A stretch of DNA of 64,000 bases from Selenomonadaceae bacterium. GTDB lineage: Bacteria; Bacillota; Negativicutes; Selenomonadales; Selenomonadaceae. The DNA is taken from contig JAGBMX010000134.1 of the NCBI GenBank assembly GCA_017634675.1, positions 1 to 64,000 of the forward strand, given 5' to 3'. The position numbers and the translations under genes are program-made. The notes under the pieces are model-generated. The model was given only the letters and a program-made list of their open reading frames with translations. It made no database searches and was not told the origin of the DNA. Shown piece by piece: positions 41,810 to 50,496 of the stretch (positions are counted from its first letter, which is position 1; each line of letters opens with the position of its first letter).

Positions 41810-41877
41810 ATGTGAAAGGAAGTAGGAAGTTTAATGAAGTTTAATGTGAAAGGAAGTAGGAAGTTTAATGAAGTTTA
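41810..41877 (+). repeat. 34-bp tandem duplication spanning the bioY ribosome site and start
   Basis: Two perfect head-to-tail copies of a 34-base unit occupy 41810-41843 and 41844-41877. Each contains aaaggaagtaggaag and an ATG 24 bases from the unit start (41834 and 41868). Because 34 is not a multiple of three, the upstream ATG opens a different frame that overlaps bioY for 109 codons. Confidence 0.95.
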
Positions 41878-42413
41878 CAACCAGAGAAATTACCCTTGCT
41901 GCGCTGTTTGTCGCTTTTATCACAATCGGCGCTTATGTAAAAATTCCCTTTGGGAGCTATGTTTATACCTTACAGTTCCTCTTTACACTTATGGCGGGGA
42001 TTGTTTTAGGCGCCAAGTTGGGCGCTTTTTCCGTGTTCGTATATGTATTGATGGGGCTTATTGGAATTCCTGTTTTTACCGCGGGGGGCGGACCGCAATA
42101 TGTGTTAAATCCGACTTTCGGGTATTTGATAGGTTTTATTATTCAGGCTTACGCTTGCGGTAAATTTTCGAGAAATATAAAAGTTCCGGATTTTAAAAAA
42201 TTATTCGCCGTAAATTTAATCGGTTTGGTTATCGTTTATGTTTTCGGTATAAGTTGGTTTTACGCGGCTTCAAACTATGTGTTGAATACGCCTATATCGG
42301 CGTGGGCTGCTTTGTTTTACTGCGGCATAGTGCAAATTCCGCCGGATTTGTTGCTTGCGGCAGCGGCGGCTAAAATCGGATTGAAACTTTACCGCGCGGG
42401 TTTTTGGATTTGA
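41868..42413 (+). CDS. bioY: Biotin transporter substrate-binding protein BioY
   Basis: A 181-aa S-component of an ECF-type biotin transporter with six predicted helices. The FTTREITLAALFVAFITIGAYVK-like opening and the GGGPQYVLNPTFGYLIGF segment are characteristic of BioY. It may work alone or with a shared ECF module encoded elsewhere. Its start is the second of two duplicated ribosome-site/ATG units. bioA follows after 22 bp, giving a biotin uptake-plus-synthesis pair without bioB, bioD or bioF nearby. Confidence 0.93.
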   Translation: MKFTTREITLAALFVAFITIGAYVKIPFGSYVYTLQFLFTLMAGIVLGAKLGAFSVFVYVLMGLIGIPVFTAGGGPQYVLNPTFGYLIGFIIQAYACGKFSRNIKVPDFKKLFAVNLIGLVIVYVFGISWFYAASNYVLNTPISAWAALFYCGIVQIPPDLLLAAAAAKIGLKLYRAGFWI

Positions 42414-42435
42414 TGTTGGAGGAACGATAAGTAAC

Positions 42436-43785
42436 ATGAACGAAATGAAATCATGGCAAGAACGAGATATAGCGCATATATGGCATCCTTGCTCTCAAAT
42501 GAAGGACTACGAAACTTTGCCCCCCATTGTGGTTGAGCGCGGAAAAGGCGCATGGCTTTACGATATTACGGGGAAAAAATATCTTGATATAATAAGTTCT
42601 TGGTGGGCAAACCTATTGGGACATTCAAACGAAAAGATAAACGAAGCGATAAAAGAGCAACTTGACAAATTGGAACACGTTATTTTTGCAAATTTCACTC
42701 ATACGCCCGTTATTACCCTTGCGGAAAAATTGGTCGAAATTTTGCCCAAAGGATTGAACAAAATTCACTTTAACGACAACGGTTCCGCCGCTATAGAATG
42801 CGCCCTTAAAATGTGTTTTCAATATTGTTTGCAGACGGGTAAACCGAAGAAAAAGTATTTTATGTGCTTAACGGAAGGTTATCACGGCGAAACAATAGGC
42901 GCTCTTTCTGTGGGAGCCGTCGATTTATACACCAAACTGTACGCTCCCATGATGATGAAAACCTTCCCCATAGAGGCGCCGGACTGTTATCGTTGCCCGT
43001 ATGCCCAAAACAGGGATTGTTGCGATGCGCCTTGTATTGAGAAAGCAAAAAAAGTTTTTGAGGAAAAAGCGGAGGAGACTTGCGCTCTTATTTTGGAACC
43101 ATTATTACAAGGCAGCGCAGGCATGAGAATATACCCTTCGATTTATCTTAAAAAAATTCGAGAACTATGCGATAAATACGATGTAAAGTTAATTGCCGAC
43201 GAAATTGCCACAGGTTTCGGACGTACGGGAAAGATGTTTGCGGTAAATCACGCAGATATTTCTCCCGATGTCGTGTGCCTTTCAAAAGGACTTACCGGCG
43301 GATATATGCCCATGTCGGCAACTTGCGTGACGGATGAAATATACGACGCTTTTTACGCCGATTACAACGAAGGAAAGGCTTTTCTTCACAGTCATACCTA
43401 CGCGGGAAATCCGCTCGGCGCTGCCGCTGCTCTTGCCGTGCAAAAAATTCTCCGGGAAGACGGTATTTTGGAGAAAGCCAAAGAAAGAGCAGTCTATCTC
43501 ACAAAACGAATGGAAGAAACCTTCCTGCCTCATAAAAACGTAGGGGAAGTTCGTCATATCGGGCTTATTCACGCTGTTGAAATCGTTGCCGACAAAAAAA
43601 CAAAAGAGCCTTTCGACGGCAAAAAACGCACGGGGTACGCAATATATAAAAAGGCTTTAACTAAAGGATTGCTTCTTAGACCATTGGGAGACGTGCTTTA
43701 TTTTAATCCGCCCCTTATAATAACGGAAGACGAATTGGAATTTGCCATAAAGACCATGAAAGAAGCAATGGATGAGGTTTTATGA
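42436..43785 (+). CDS. bioA: Adenosylmethionine-8-amino-7-oxononanoate aminotransferase BioA
   Basis: A 449-aa class III PLP aminotransferase making 7,8-diaminopelargonate in biotin synthesis. The N-terminal IWHPCSQMKDYE, SSWWANLLGH, the YHGETIGALSVG block and the PLP lysine K284 in LSKGLTGGYMP fit BioA. The cysteine-rich CYRCPYAQNRDCCDAPC insertion is seen in one BioA subgroup. A lysine-using BioK-type donor preference cannot be ruled out by eye. It overlaps the next gene by 4 nt (ATGA), so a PilP-like gene is translationally coupled to it. Confidence 0.92.
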   Translation: MNEMKSWQERDIAHIWHPCSQMKDYETLPPIVVERGKGAWLYDITGKKYLDIISSWWANLLGHSNEKINEAIKEQLDKLEHVIFANFTHTPVITLAEKLVEILPKGLNKIHFNDNGSAAIECALKMCFQYCLQTGKPKKKYFMCLTEGYHGETIGALSVGAVDLYTKLYAPMMMKTFPIEAPDCYRCPYAQNRDCCDAPCIEKAKKVFEEKAEETCALILEPLLQGSAGMRIYPSIYLKKIRELCDKYDVKLIADEIATGFGRTGKMFAVNHADISPDVVCLSKGLTGGYMPMSATCVTDEIYDAFYADYNEGKAFLHSHTYAGNPLGAAAALAVQKILREDGILEKAKERAVYLTKRMEETFLPHKNVGEVRHIGLIHAVEIVADKKTKEPFDGKKRTGYAIYKKALTKGLLLRPLGDVLYFNPPLIITEDELEFAIKTMKEAMDEVL

Positions 43786-44363
43786 CCCGCGAAGGCAAGT
43801 GGACGATAGGTATTTTGCTTTTGGTTTTAGCTGTTGTTTGGTTAATTCCGGAGGAGGATGCGTCAAATGCGGAGAATTCGGCAAAACTTACACAATCCGC
43901 AGAACAAAAAGCGGCGAAGATAAAGAAAGATAAGTTAAATGAGAAGGTAACGATAGAGCGTCCCGTTAACGGGCGAGTTGAAATTAAAGGATTGAAGATT
44001 GCCAAAGAAAATATCGAACTTAGAAATCCGTTTACTTATCGGCATGAAACCAGAAACGAAAAAATTTCTTTGGTGATATCGCCTGTAGATACCTGTCCAA
44101 AGCCAATGTTGGAAAATGTAGTTGCGCCTATGCCTACCGGCGCAAATTCAGCGCCGCAGCAAAAATCTGCCGCTCGGTGGGAATTAAGGGGAATTATTAT
44201 TTCTGACGATTATAAACAAGCTATCTTATCGAGGGGAGAGGAAAATGTAACCCTTAATCCGGGAGATACGTTTGACGGCAATGTGGTTTTAGATATAACA
44301 AAGGACGAGTTGATTTACGAAGGACAAAGCGGAAGAGACAGCTTAAAAATATCGGGTCAATAA
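43782..44363 (+). CDS. PilP/GspC-like secretin-associated protein (putative)
   Basis: A 193-aa protein with a single N-terminal membrane helix (about 7-22), a charged linker, and a small C-terminal beta domain (about 130-193: WELRGIIISDDYKQAILSRG, LNPGDTF, DELIYEGQSG) that matches the homology-region layout of PilP and GspC proteins. These bind the N-domains of secretins in type IV pilus or type II secretion machines. The adjacent downstream gene is a secretin, which supports the call. No pilM, pilN or pilO gene precedes it; bioA does. Confidence 0.7.
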   Translation: MTREGKWTIGILLLVLAVVWLIPEEDASNAENSAKLTQSAEQKAAKIKKDKLNEKVTIERPVNGRVEIKGLKIAKENIELRNPFTYRHETRNEKISLVISPVDTCPKPMLENVVAPMPTGANSAPQQKSAARWELRGIIISDDYKQAILSRGEENVTLNPGDTFDGNVVLDITKDELIYEGQSGRDSLKISGQ

Positions 44364-44373
44364 GGAGTAAGAT

Positions 44374-45720
44374 ATGATTTTAAAAAAGAGTTTAGTCCTC
44401 TTAATATTTTTACTTTTTTATTCGACGATTTCTTTTGCTGCGCCTGTCACCATGCGAGCCGTGGACGCAGACGTTCGCGCCCTTTTGTCTTCTGTGGCTC
44501 ATGTGGGAAACTTAAGCGTTGTAATCGATCAAACCGTAAACGGAAAAGTTACGGCGAATATAAACGGTTTGGAGCCTAAAGACGCTTTATACATGATAGC
44601 GAAAGCCAGAGGGTTTACCGTAGAAAATATAGGCGGCACATTTATAATAACAGACGTTGGTCGCGCCGTAAATTTTCGGCAAATTTATACTTTTCCCGTG
44701 CAACATGCGGAACTTGAAACGATAAAAACCGCATTGCAGCTCGCCTTAAAAAATTCCGTTGCAAAATCTGTCGCGTCTTCCAATCAAACAAAAACTAAAG
44801 ATAAAGCGGCGGACGCAACAAAAATCACCTCTGCGAACTTTGAAACCGAAAATCGGGTAATGACGGATGTGGCTCATGGCGCAATTATATTTTACGGTAC
44901 CCAAAGCGAAGCCGAAAAAGCCCGCTCTCTTATAGCTTCTTTAGACACTCCGCCGAAGCAGATTTCTCTCATGGCAAAAGTTGTGGCTATTCAAAAAGAC
45001 GCATCAAAGAATTTGGGGGTTGAATGGCGGTGGTCTGCGCTGCCGCAATATCCTGAAAGTCGCATAACGTACGAATACGAATATGCAGACGATGACAGCA
45101 CCCGTAGGCGACGCACGTCAACCCGCGAATATGAGCGCAGTTTCGAAGGATCCGACAATATCCCGGGCATTATTCGATTCGGTAAGGGACCCGAAGGGTA
45201 TCCTTATGAATTTTATTATGAAGCCAAAATAAACGCTTTAATAACAGATGGCAAGGCGAAAATTTTATCTCAGCCGAATATAACCACTCTTCAAGGCAAG
45301 GAAGCCGTTATAAACATAGGAGGCTCCGTGCCGGTGCCCACCGTATCCACAACAAATTCAACGGTCACTACCTCCATTCAATATCGTAACGCAGGCATAA
45401 TATTGAGATACACGCCAAGAGCCAGCAATGACGGTTATATAACAGCGGACGTACATACTGAAGTCAGCTCGCCGTTATATGTAGAATCACTGAAAGCATA
45501 CCGTTTTCAGGAACGAAGCGCAGACACCACGGTGCGCCTTAGGAACAATGAAACCATGGTAATAGGCGGTCTTATAGGAGAGGAGGAGTCAAAGAGTTTT
45601 TCTAAGGTGCCTTTTTTGGGGGATATTCCGATTTTAGGTGCGCTGTTTAAAAACAACAAACGAACGAAGTCCGAATCGGAGCTTATGATTTTTTTAACCG
45701 CAAAGGTGCTAGATGAGTAA
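44374..45720 (+). CDS. Secretin (PilQ/GspD family)
   Basis: A 448-aa outer-membrane secretin with a signal peptide (about 1-22), an STN/N0 domain (about 25-95), an N-domain of NolW type (about 105-195) and a beta-rich secretin domain (about 270-447) ending in the hallmark VPFLGDIPILGALFK. It is shorter than most PilQ and GspD proteins. It should form a multimeric gate for pilus or protein export. Apart from the PilP-like gene, the remaining machine (ATPase, platform protein, pilins) is not in the window. Confidence 0.92.
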   Translation: MILKKSLVLLIFLLFYSTISFAAPVTMRAVDADVRALLSSVAHVGNLSVVIDQTVNGKVTANINGLEPKDALYMIAKARGFTVENIGGTFIITDVGRAVNFRQIYTFPVQHAELETIKTALQLALKNSVAKSVASSNQTKTKDKAADATKITSANFETENRVMTDVAHGAIIFYGTQSEAEKARSLIASLDTPPKQISLMAKVVAIQKDASKNLGVEWRWSALPQYPESRITYEYEYADDDSTRRRRTSTREYERSFEGSDNIPGIIRFGKGPEGYPYEFYYEAKINALITDGKAKILSQPNITTLQGKEAVINIGGSVPVPTVSTTNSTVTTSIQYRNAGIILRYTPRASNDGYITADVHTEVSSPLYVESLKAYRFQERSADTTVRLRNNETMVIGGLIGEEESKSFSKVPFLGDIPILGALFKNNKRTKSESELMIFLTAKVLDE

Positions 45721-45758
45721 CCCAAAAGAGTGATTTATGTTTTTATCGGGAGGTTTTT

Positions 45759-46820
45759 ATGAAACTTTTATCCATAGCAAAGAAAACAGCGGCGACATTA
45801 AGCGCAGCGGCGATGATTTTTACGGTGTCCGCCCCAAAAACGGAAGCTGCGGATTTGTGGGGCGTGCTAATAGGCGGCGCAGTTTATTCTGCACAATTAG
45901 ACAGTGAAATCCGGGCTGTAAACAACGACGAAAAGGGACGACGACAATTTTTCGAAGCCATGAAACAAAAATACGGAGTTAATAACGATCCCAATCTCAA
46001 CCAAAGACTAGATACCATAATGTATAATTTAACCGAAGCGATTGGAAAGGTCGATCCTTCGATTAACGAAAAGCCATACAATTATTTCATAAATACGGAT
46101 ACAAGTTTTAACGCCTTTTGCACACTAGGTCATAATATCTCCGTAAACACGGGGCTGTTCAATCATCTTGAAAGCGATGATGAAATCGCCGTAGTGCTTG
46201 CACATGAAATGGGACACGGACAGAAAGATCATCCGGCGAAAGGCGCAAGAAAATCCATTTTGCCTATGATTGTAGCCTCTACCGTAAATAACATAGGCGG
46301 CGTGCTTCTTGCCAACGCCCTTAACAATCAAGGCATAACCAAGCCAATGGAAAGGGAAGCGGACGCTCTTGCCTTTGATTACATAACTCATTCAAATTAT
46401 AATCCCGGAGCCTGCGCCGCAGTATGGCAGCGGGTAATCGACCAATCGGGCGACAATCCCGACAATTTTGTCACATTCCTTGCCGGCGGCTCGGATCATC
46501 CGTCCCACGCAAGTCGCCGCGATACGTATGCAAAAAAACTTTACGAATACAGCAAGAAAAAAGTTGAGGTAAGCGAAGATATTGTGAAGGTAAAGGGCAA
46601 AGAATTTGCTAAGGTTGCGCCTGCGGGAAGCATGAGTTCAAAAGAGAGGGCATTCTTCATAGCGGGAAATCTTGCCGCCGCATACAAAAACGGACATGAT
46701 AAAGGAGAAGTCGTCGCTAAAAACAATGTTATCTATATGGGGCCGCAGGCGATTATAACGGTTTTGGACGGGGACGAAAATATCGGCACTCTAATAGACA
46801 GATTAAGTGCTTTAAAATAA
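45759..46820 (+). CDS. Exported M48-family metalloprotease
   Basis: A 353-aa protein with a signal peptide (about 1-31, ending TEAAD) and an M48 peptidase domain. The zinc site HEMGH is at 149-153 with the downstream EREAD motif at about 198-202. The rest of the C-terminus is family-specific. Periplasmic M48 proteins (BepA, LoiP, YcaL types) handle outer-membrane protein quality control; the secretin just upstream could be a client, but that is only inferred from position. The gene has its own gggagg ribosome site. Confidence 0.88.
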   Translation: MKLLSIAKKTAATLSAAAMIFTVSAPKTEAADLWGVLIGGAVYSAQLDSEIRAVNNDEKGRRQFFEAMKQKYGVNNDPNLNQRLDTIMYNLTEAIGKVDPSINEKPYNYFINTDTSFNAFCTLGHNISVNTGLFNHLESDDEIAVVLAHEMGHGQKDHPAKGARKSILPMIVASTVNNIGGVLLANALNNQGITKPMEREADALAFDYITHSNYNPGACAAVWQRVIDQSGDNPDNFVTFLAGGSDHPSHASRRDTYAKKLYEYSKKKVEVSEDIVKVKGKEFAKVAPAGSMSSKERAFFIAGNLAAAYKNGHDKGEVVAKNNVIYMGPQAIITVLDGDENIGTLIDRLSALK

Positions 46821-46848
46821 TTTCGCTGCTTTCTTGAAAGGTTTATCA

Positions 46849-47889
46849 ATGAATTTAAAAACTTACCGCGTGTCTTTTTTGATAGTGGTGTCAATCGCGT
46901 TTGTAATATCTTTATTTTGGCTGATACCATCTTTGGCTTTCATAATTTTCTTATCTCTGCTCCTAGCTCTTTTTCTACGTCCGGTTGTGGACTTCTTGTC
47001 AAAAAAAATGCCCCGCGCTTTTGCCGCGGGGCTTGCCCTTTTATCGTTTCTGTCGTTATTTATACTTTTAATTACTTTAATCTCGGGAAGCTTTATTCCG
47101 GCTTTTACGGCGTTTATCGCTGATTTTCCCAATATATCCCGACAATTTTACGAACGCACCGATTCCCTTGATTTAAAGTTTTTAACAACAGATCTCGATT
47201 CTATGTGGAACGAAGTCTTTAACACGGGGCTTGCGGCGTTAAAATCTTCATTGGGATTGTTGTTGTCGCTTTTTAATAAAGTTATCGACGGAGTGGTTAT
47301 AATCTTTGTAAGCTTTTATTTTATGAAAGATAAAGAGATTTTAAAAGCTGAAATCACTTCGCTTTTCCCTGAACAAAGCGAAAAGAGAATATCAAATTTG
47401 ATAGAAAATATTTTAACGGCTCTGAGAGCTTATCTAACAAGTCAACTCATTATATGTACAAACACGGGACTTATAGTGTTCGTATATTTTATGATAATGG
47501 ATATCCCTTATGCGCCCGTATTTGCGGTAATCTCCGCCGTAGCTGAATTTGTGCCGGTATTGGGGCCTACCGTTGCGTCGTGTTTCGGCATTTTAATAGC
47601 CCTCACCATATCCCCGATGACAGCTGTACAAACAGCTATATTTTATCTTGTTTTAACGCAGTTTAATCACAATGTAATTTATCCGAACATCATAGGAAAA
47701 TCGTTAAATCTCCACCCCATAACCATAATTTTGGGCATAATATTAGGAGGCGAACTTTTGGGCGCCGCCGGTATGTTTTTGGCGGTGCCTATAATCACCG
47801 TAATAAAAGTAATCATTAAGGATGTGCGTAATGATTATAGAGAGAAGTTTTTAAGTATGGAAAAATCCAGATGGCTTAGACGAAAATAA
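46849..47889 (+). CDS. AI-2E/PerM family membrane protein
   Basis: A 346-aa polytopic protein of the AI-2E transporter superfamily (PerM, TqsA and YtvI types) with about eight helices. Features are the early LFLRPVVDFLSKKMPR region, the EFVPVLGPTVASCFG segment and the C-terminal GIILGGELLGAAGMFLAVPIITVI. Members act as antiporters or exporters of small molecules; the substrate cannot be inferred. ATG 46849 is preferred over TTG 46834, as gaaagg lies between them. Confidence 0.85.
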   Translation: MNLKTYRVSFLIVVSIAFVISLFWLIPSLAFIIFLSLLLALFLRPVVDFLSKKMPRAFAAGLALLSFLSLFILLITLISGSFIPAFTAFIADFPNISRQFYERTDSLDLKFLTTDLDSMWNEVFNTGLAALKSSLGLLLSLFNKVIDGVVIIFVSFYFMKDKEILKAEITSLFPEQSEKRISNLIENILTALRAYLTSQLIICTNTGLIVFVYFMIMDIPYAPVFAVISAVAEFVPVLGPTVASCFGILIALTISPMTAVQTAIFYLVLTQFNHNVIYPNIIGKSLNLHPITIILGIILGGELLGAAGMFLAVPIITVIKVIIKDVRNDYREKFLSMEKSRWLRRK

Positions 47890-47925
47890 GAGAAATATAT
47901 TCGATCTTTCAGAATATAACAGGGT

Positions 47926-48020
47926 TAGATGTTTAGAGTTTCTTATATTTGGATTTATATTGGAAAAGGGCGGGAGTTTAAATCTTCCGCTTTTCTGATA
48001 CTTTGATTAAAAACGCGCGA
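47926..48020. repeat. Dispersed stem-loop repeat, copy B (possible IS200/IS605 end relic)
   Basis: It aligns over about 95 bp with 1151-1248. The 22-base core at 47969-47990 is identical to that copy, whereas the second hairpin has lost pairing. It occupies much of the gap between the PerM-like gene and codY. No transposase remains. Confidence 0.5.
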
Positions 48021-48089
48021 ATGTATTTTTTCTCATAACGAAACAAAGAATTTTCCAAACATAGGTAACTATAGAATATTAAAAAAAAT

Positions 48090-48117
48090 TTGACAATTTC
48101 GAAAAATGTGATAGAAT
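48090..48117 (+). promoter_or_regulatory. codY promoter with extended -10
   Basis: TTGACA at 48090-48095 and TAGAAT at 48112-48117 are 16 bp apart, with TG one base before the -10 (extended -10). A sequence resembling a CodY box (aattttccaaacat, about 48052-48065) lies upstream, matching the consensus at roughly 11 of 15 positions, which hints at autoregulation. Confidence 0.75.
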
Positions 48118-48160
48118 GAACAAAATGGGATGAAAGTTTTCTCTGAAAGGAAGATTAAGG

Positions 48161-48940
48161 ATGGCAACTTCACTCCTTGAAAAAACTAGAAAGATTAACA
48201 GACTCCTCCAGAGATCCGAGAACGTGGAATACGACGATATTTCGCGGGTTTTGAGCGCGGTTTTAGAAGCTAACGTTTATATTACCGATAAAAAAGGCGA
48301 AATCTCCGGACACGCTCTTGTAGATGATTTTGAATGCGATTTAATGCTAGACAAGGTCATAAACCAGAAAATATTCCCCAAGCCATATGTAAATTGGCTG
48401 ATGCGACACGACGAAACTAACGCCAACCTTCATTCCAAAAGCGGAAAGTGCGTATATGACGATGGCGTGGCGTGTATGTTTAAGAAAAAAAATACCACAA
48501 TCGTTCCCATATACGGAGTTGGCGAGCGGATAGGGACGCTTATAGTCGCCAAATACGATTCTCTGTTTAACGACGACGATGTTCTGCTTGCCGAATACGG
48601 CGCGACTGTTGTTGGGATGGAGATGCTTAGGGATAGGTCGCAAAAAATAGAGACGGAAGCGAGAAAAAAAGCTACGGTGCAGATTGCGTTTTCTAATCTT
48701 TCGTATTCCGAACTAAAAGCGGTAAAAAAGATATTCAAGAAACTTAAGGGATTTGAGGGTCTGTTGGTGGCGTCTAAAATAGCGGACGAAGCTAAAATCA
48801 CCCGATCGGTTATAGTGAATGCGTTGAGAAAATTTGAATCCGCCGGGGTTATTGAAGCAAGATCTTTAGGTATGAAGGGAACTTTTATAAAGGTTACGAA
48901 TGAGTACCTTTTAGATGAAATCAAAAAAATAGAGCCGTAA
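48161..48940 (+). CDS. codY: GTP-sensing global regulator CodY
   Basis: A 259-aa regulator of nutrient-limitation responses in Firmicutes. It has an N-terminal GAF domain (about 1-155) for branched-chain amino acids and a C-terminal winged helix (about 185-250) with the highly conserved VASKIADEAKITRSVIVNAL recognition region and SLGMKGTFIKV wing. CodY with isoleucine and GTP normally represses biosynthetic and transport genes. Here it is monocistronic with a good promoter and terminator, instead of following xerC-hslV-hslU as in many Bacilli. Confidence 0.96.
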   Translation: MATSLLEKTRKINRLLQRSENVEYDDISRVLSAVLEANVYITDKKGEISGHALVDDFECDLMLDKVINQKIFPKPYVNWLMRHDETNANLHSKSGKCVYDDGVACMFKKKNTTIVPIYGVGERIGTLIVAKYDSLFNDDDVLLAEYGATVVGMEMLRDRSQKIETEARKKATVQIAFSNLSYSELKAVKKIFKKLKGFEGLLVASKIADEAKITRSVIVNALRKFESAGVIEARSLGMKGTFIKVTNEYLLDEIKKIEP

Positions 48941-48943
48941 GAA

Positions 48944-48976
48944 TAAAAAGGCTGGGCATAACGCTCGGCCTTTTTA
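48944..48976 (+). terminator. Rho-independent terminator after codY
   Basis: The stem aaaaaggctgggc with gctcggccttttt (two G-U wobbles) around an ataac loop ends in a T run, four bases after the codY stop. Confidence 0.9.
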
Positions 48977-49052
48977 TTTTATTTTTTTAATCTCATATAT
49001 TTTTAATCTTTGAGTGTTATTCTAAAAAAAAGATATTTGTGGAGAGATATGT

Positions 49053-49928
49053 ATGTCGAAAAAAATTTTTTTATTGTTGTTTACGTTTTTTGTTTTTACC
49101 GGGCATGCTCTTGCGGAGGAAGTGACTGTCGAAGGGTACGGAAACGACAGAGAAGCCGCTTTAAGCGATGCGAGGAGAATAGCTGTAGAACGCGTTGTCG
49201 GCGCTTATGTGGAAGGAACAACGGTTGTAGAGGCAATGGCGGTTGAACTAGATGAAATTTATACGAGGGCGGATGGATTTTCAAAAGTCGTTGGCGTGTT
49301 GGAAGAAAATTTTTCTGGGAGCGTTTACAGGGTTAAAGCTGTAATTGATGTAGATACCAATCCTCAAAACGATTTTATGAGCAATTTGCAGATGATTGCA
49401 AGGTTGAGAGATCCTAAAATTGCCGTTATTGCCCTTAGAAACGGCGATTATGGTTTTCATGAGGTAAATGCGGAAACAATCATAAACGAAAGCCTGATAA
49501 ATTTGGGGTTTACCAATGTGCTTAACGTATCTCAAGTAACTTCAATGTATGATTCAAAAACCCTGCAAAATATTTATCATGGAGTTCAAGTTGCGGACTT
49601 AAGTTCAAACTACGGCGCAGATATGGTTATTATAGGTCATTCAACGGTTAAAGCCGAAAAGATAAAAATTCCCGATTATAAAGGAGGTTATAAGGAAGTA
49701 GCGTTAAATTCCGGTGTTGCAAGTTTTGCGATGAAGATTGTAAATCCGTATAACGGACGAATTTTGGACACTTTTTTAGCGGAAGGCAAAGCGATGGGAA
49801 TAGATAGAGCAGAAGCGGAGCGGGAGAGTTTGCGGGCTGCTTCTTTAAACGCAGCGAAAATGATTGAAGAAAAATTAAAGAAGCTAAGCGCAAGAACTTT
49901 GACGACTACTTCGGTGAAGAATAAATGA
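49053..49928 (+). CDS. Exported FlgT-like protein
   Basis: A 291-aa protein with a signal peptide (about 1-21, ending HALAEE). Residues 22-110 resemble the FlgT N-domain (EVTVEGYGNDREAALSDARR, then AVERVVGAYV). The remainder has a CsgG/ABD-like pattern: KIAVIALRN strand, YGADMVIIGHS, and NPYNGRILDTF near the end. In Vibrio, FlgT is part of the flagellar H-ring beside the outer membrane. It is first in a six-gene run of exported proteins. The family call is by eye and should be confirmed by structure comparison. Confidence 0.6.
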   Translation: MSKKIFLLLFTFFVFTGHALAEEVTVEGYGNDREAALSDARRIAVERVVGAYVEGTTVVEAMAVELDEIYTRADGFSKVVGVLEENFSGSVYRVKAVIDVDTNPQNDFMSNLQMIARLRDPKIAVIALRNGDYGFHEVNAETIINESLINLGFTNVLNVSQVTSMYDSKTLQNIYHGVQVADLSSNYGADMVIIGHSTVKAEKIKIPDYKGGYKEVALNSGVASFAMKIVNPYNGRILDTFLAEGKAMGIDRAEAERESLRAASLNAAKMIEEKLKKLSARTLTTTSVKNK

Positions 49929-49953
49929 TAATGAGATTAAGGAGGTGGATTTT

Positions 49954-50496
49954 ATGAGAGCCGTACGTTTTGCGTTAATAGCGATGGTTTTGATGATGTC
50001 ATGCGCGGCTGGATACGCAAATCCACGTGTGGCAGTGCTTCCTCCCGCCAACAAAAATCCGCTTCCGACAGGACTTGATGCGACGGTTGATTTTTCATCG
50101 TTGTTGGATATTGTAACAGACGCTATGGGTAATCCTAAGCTCGGATTCGAACCGTATGAAAGAGGAGAATTAGAGGCATTAATAACCGAGCAGCATTTGA
50201 GCCATACAGCATTGTTCGATCAAAATACGGCGGCGAAATTTGGAAAACTAATCGGAGCGGAGTATGTGATGATAACGAATATAACGGGGCTCAGTAAACA
50301 TGAAGGTAAGATTGTGGTGAGAATGTACGGGCGAGTTGTTGACGTTGAAACGGGTAGAATCGCATGGACAGGTCGAGGGTTGGGAATAGCGAGGGATTTA
50401 TCGGAGGCCTTTGAACGAGCCGCAGACGATATGGTTACGGGAAGAAAAGGATTGTTAGAGAGAATGAAAGGGTTGGAGCGGTATGAGAAAGGTTAA
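49954..50496 (+). CDS. Exported CsgG/FlgO-like protein
   Basis: A 180-aa protein with a signal peptide; MMSC at residues 13-16 could be a lipobox. The mature part follows the CsgG-type pattern: RVAVLPP strand, GFEPYERGELEALITEQHLS, a FGKLIGAEYVMITNITG strand-helix-strand, and VVDVETGRIAWTG. This fold is shared by CsgG, LpoB and FlgO. ATG 49954 has aaggaggtg upstream; GTG 49945 overlaps that site. It overlaps the following gene by 14 nt. Whether it forms a pore, as CsgG does, cannot be told; the transmembrane-strand insertions of CsgG are not evident. Confidence 0.65.
   Translation: MRAVRFALIAMVLMMSCAAGYANPRVAVLPPANKNPLPTGLDATVDFSSLLDIVTDAMGNPKLGFEPYERGELEALITEQHLSHTALFDQNTAAKFGKLIGAEYVMITNITGLSKHEGKIVVRMYGRVVDVETGRIAWTGRGLGIARDLSEAFERAADDMVTGRKGLLERMKGLERYEKG

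Noticed and set aside
41834-42163. Open frame of 109 codons overlapping bioY
   Set aside because: It arises because the 34-bp duplication carries an ATG in another frame. Its product lacks any recognisable pattern, and bioY is clearly coded in the other frame. It may be translated as a decoy but is not a gene.
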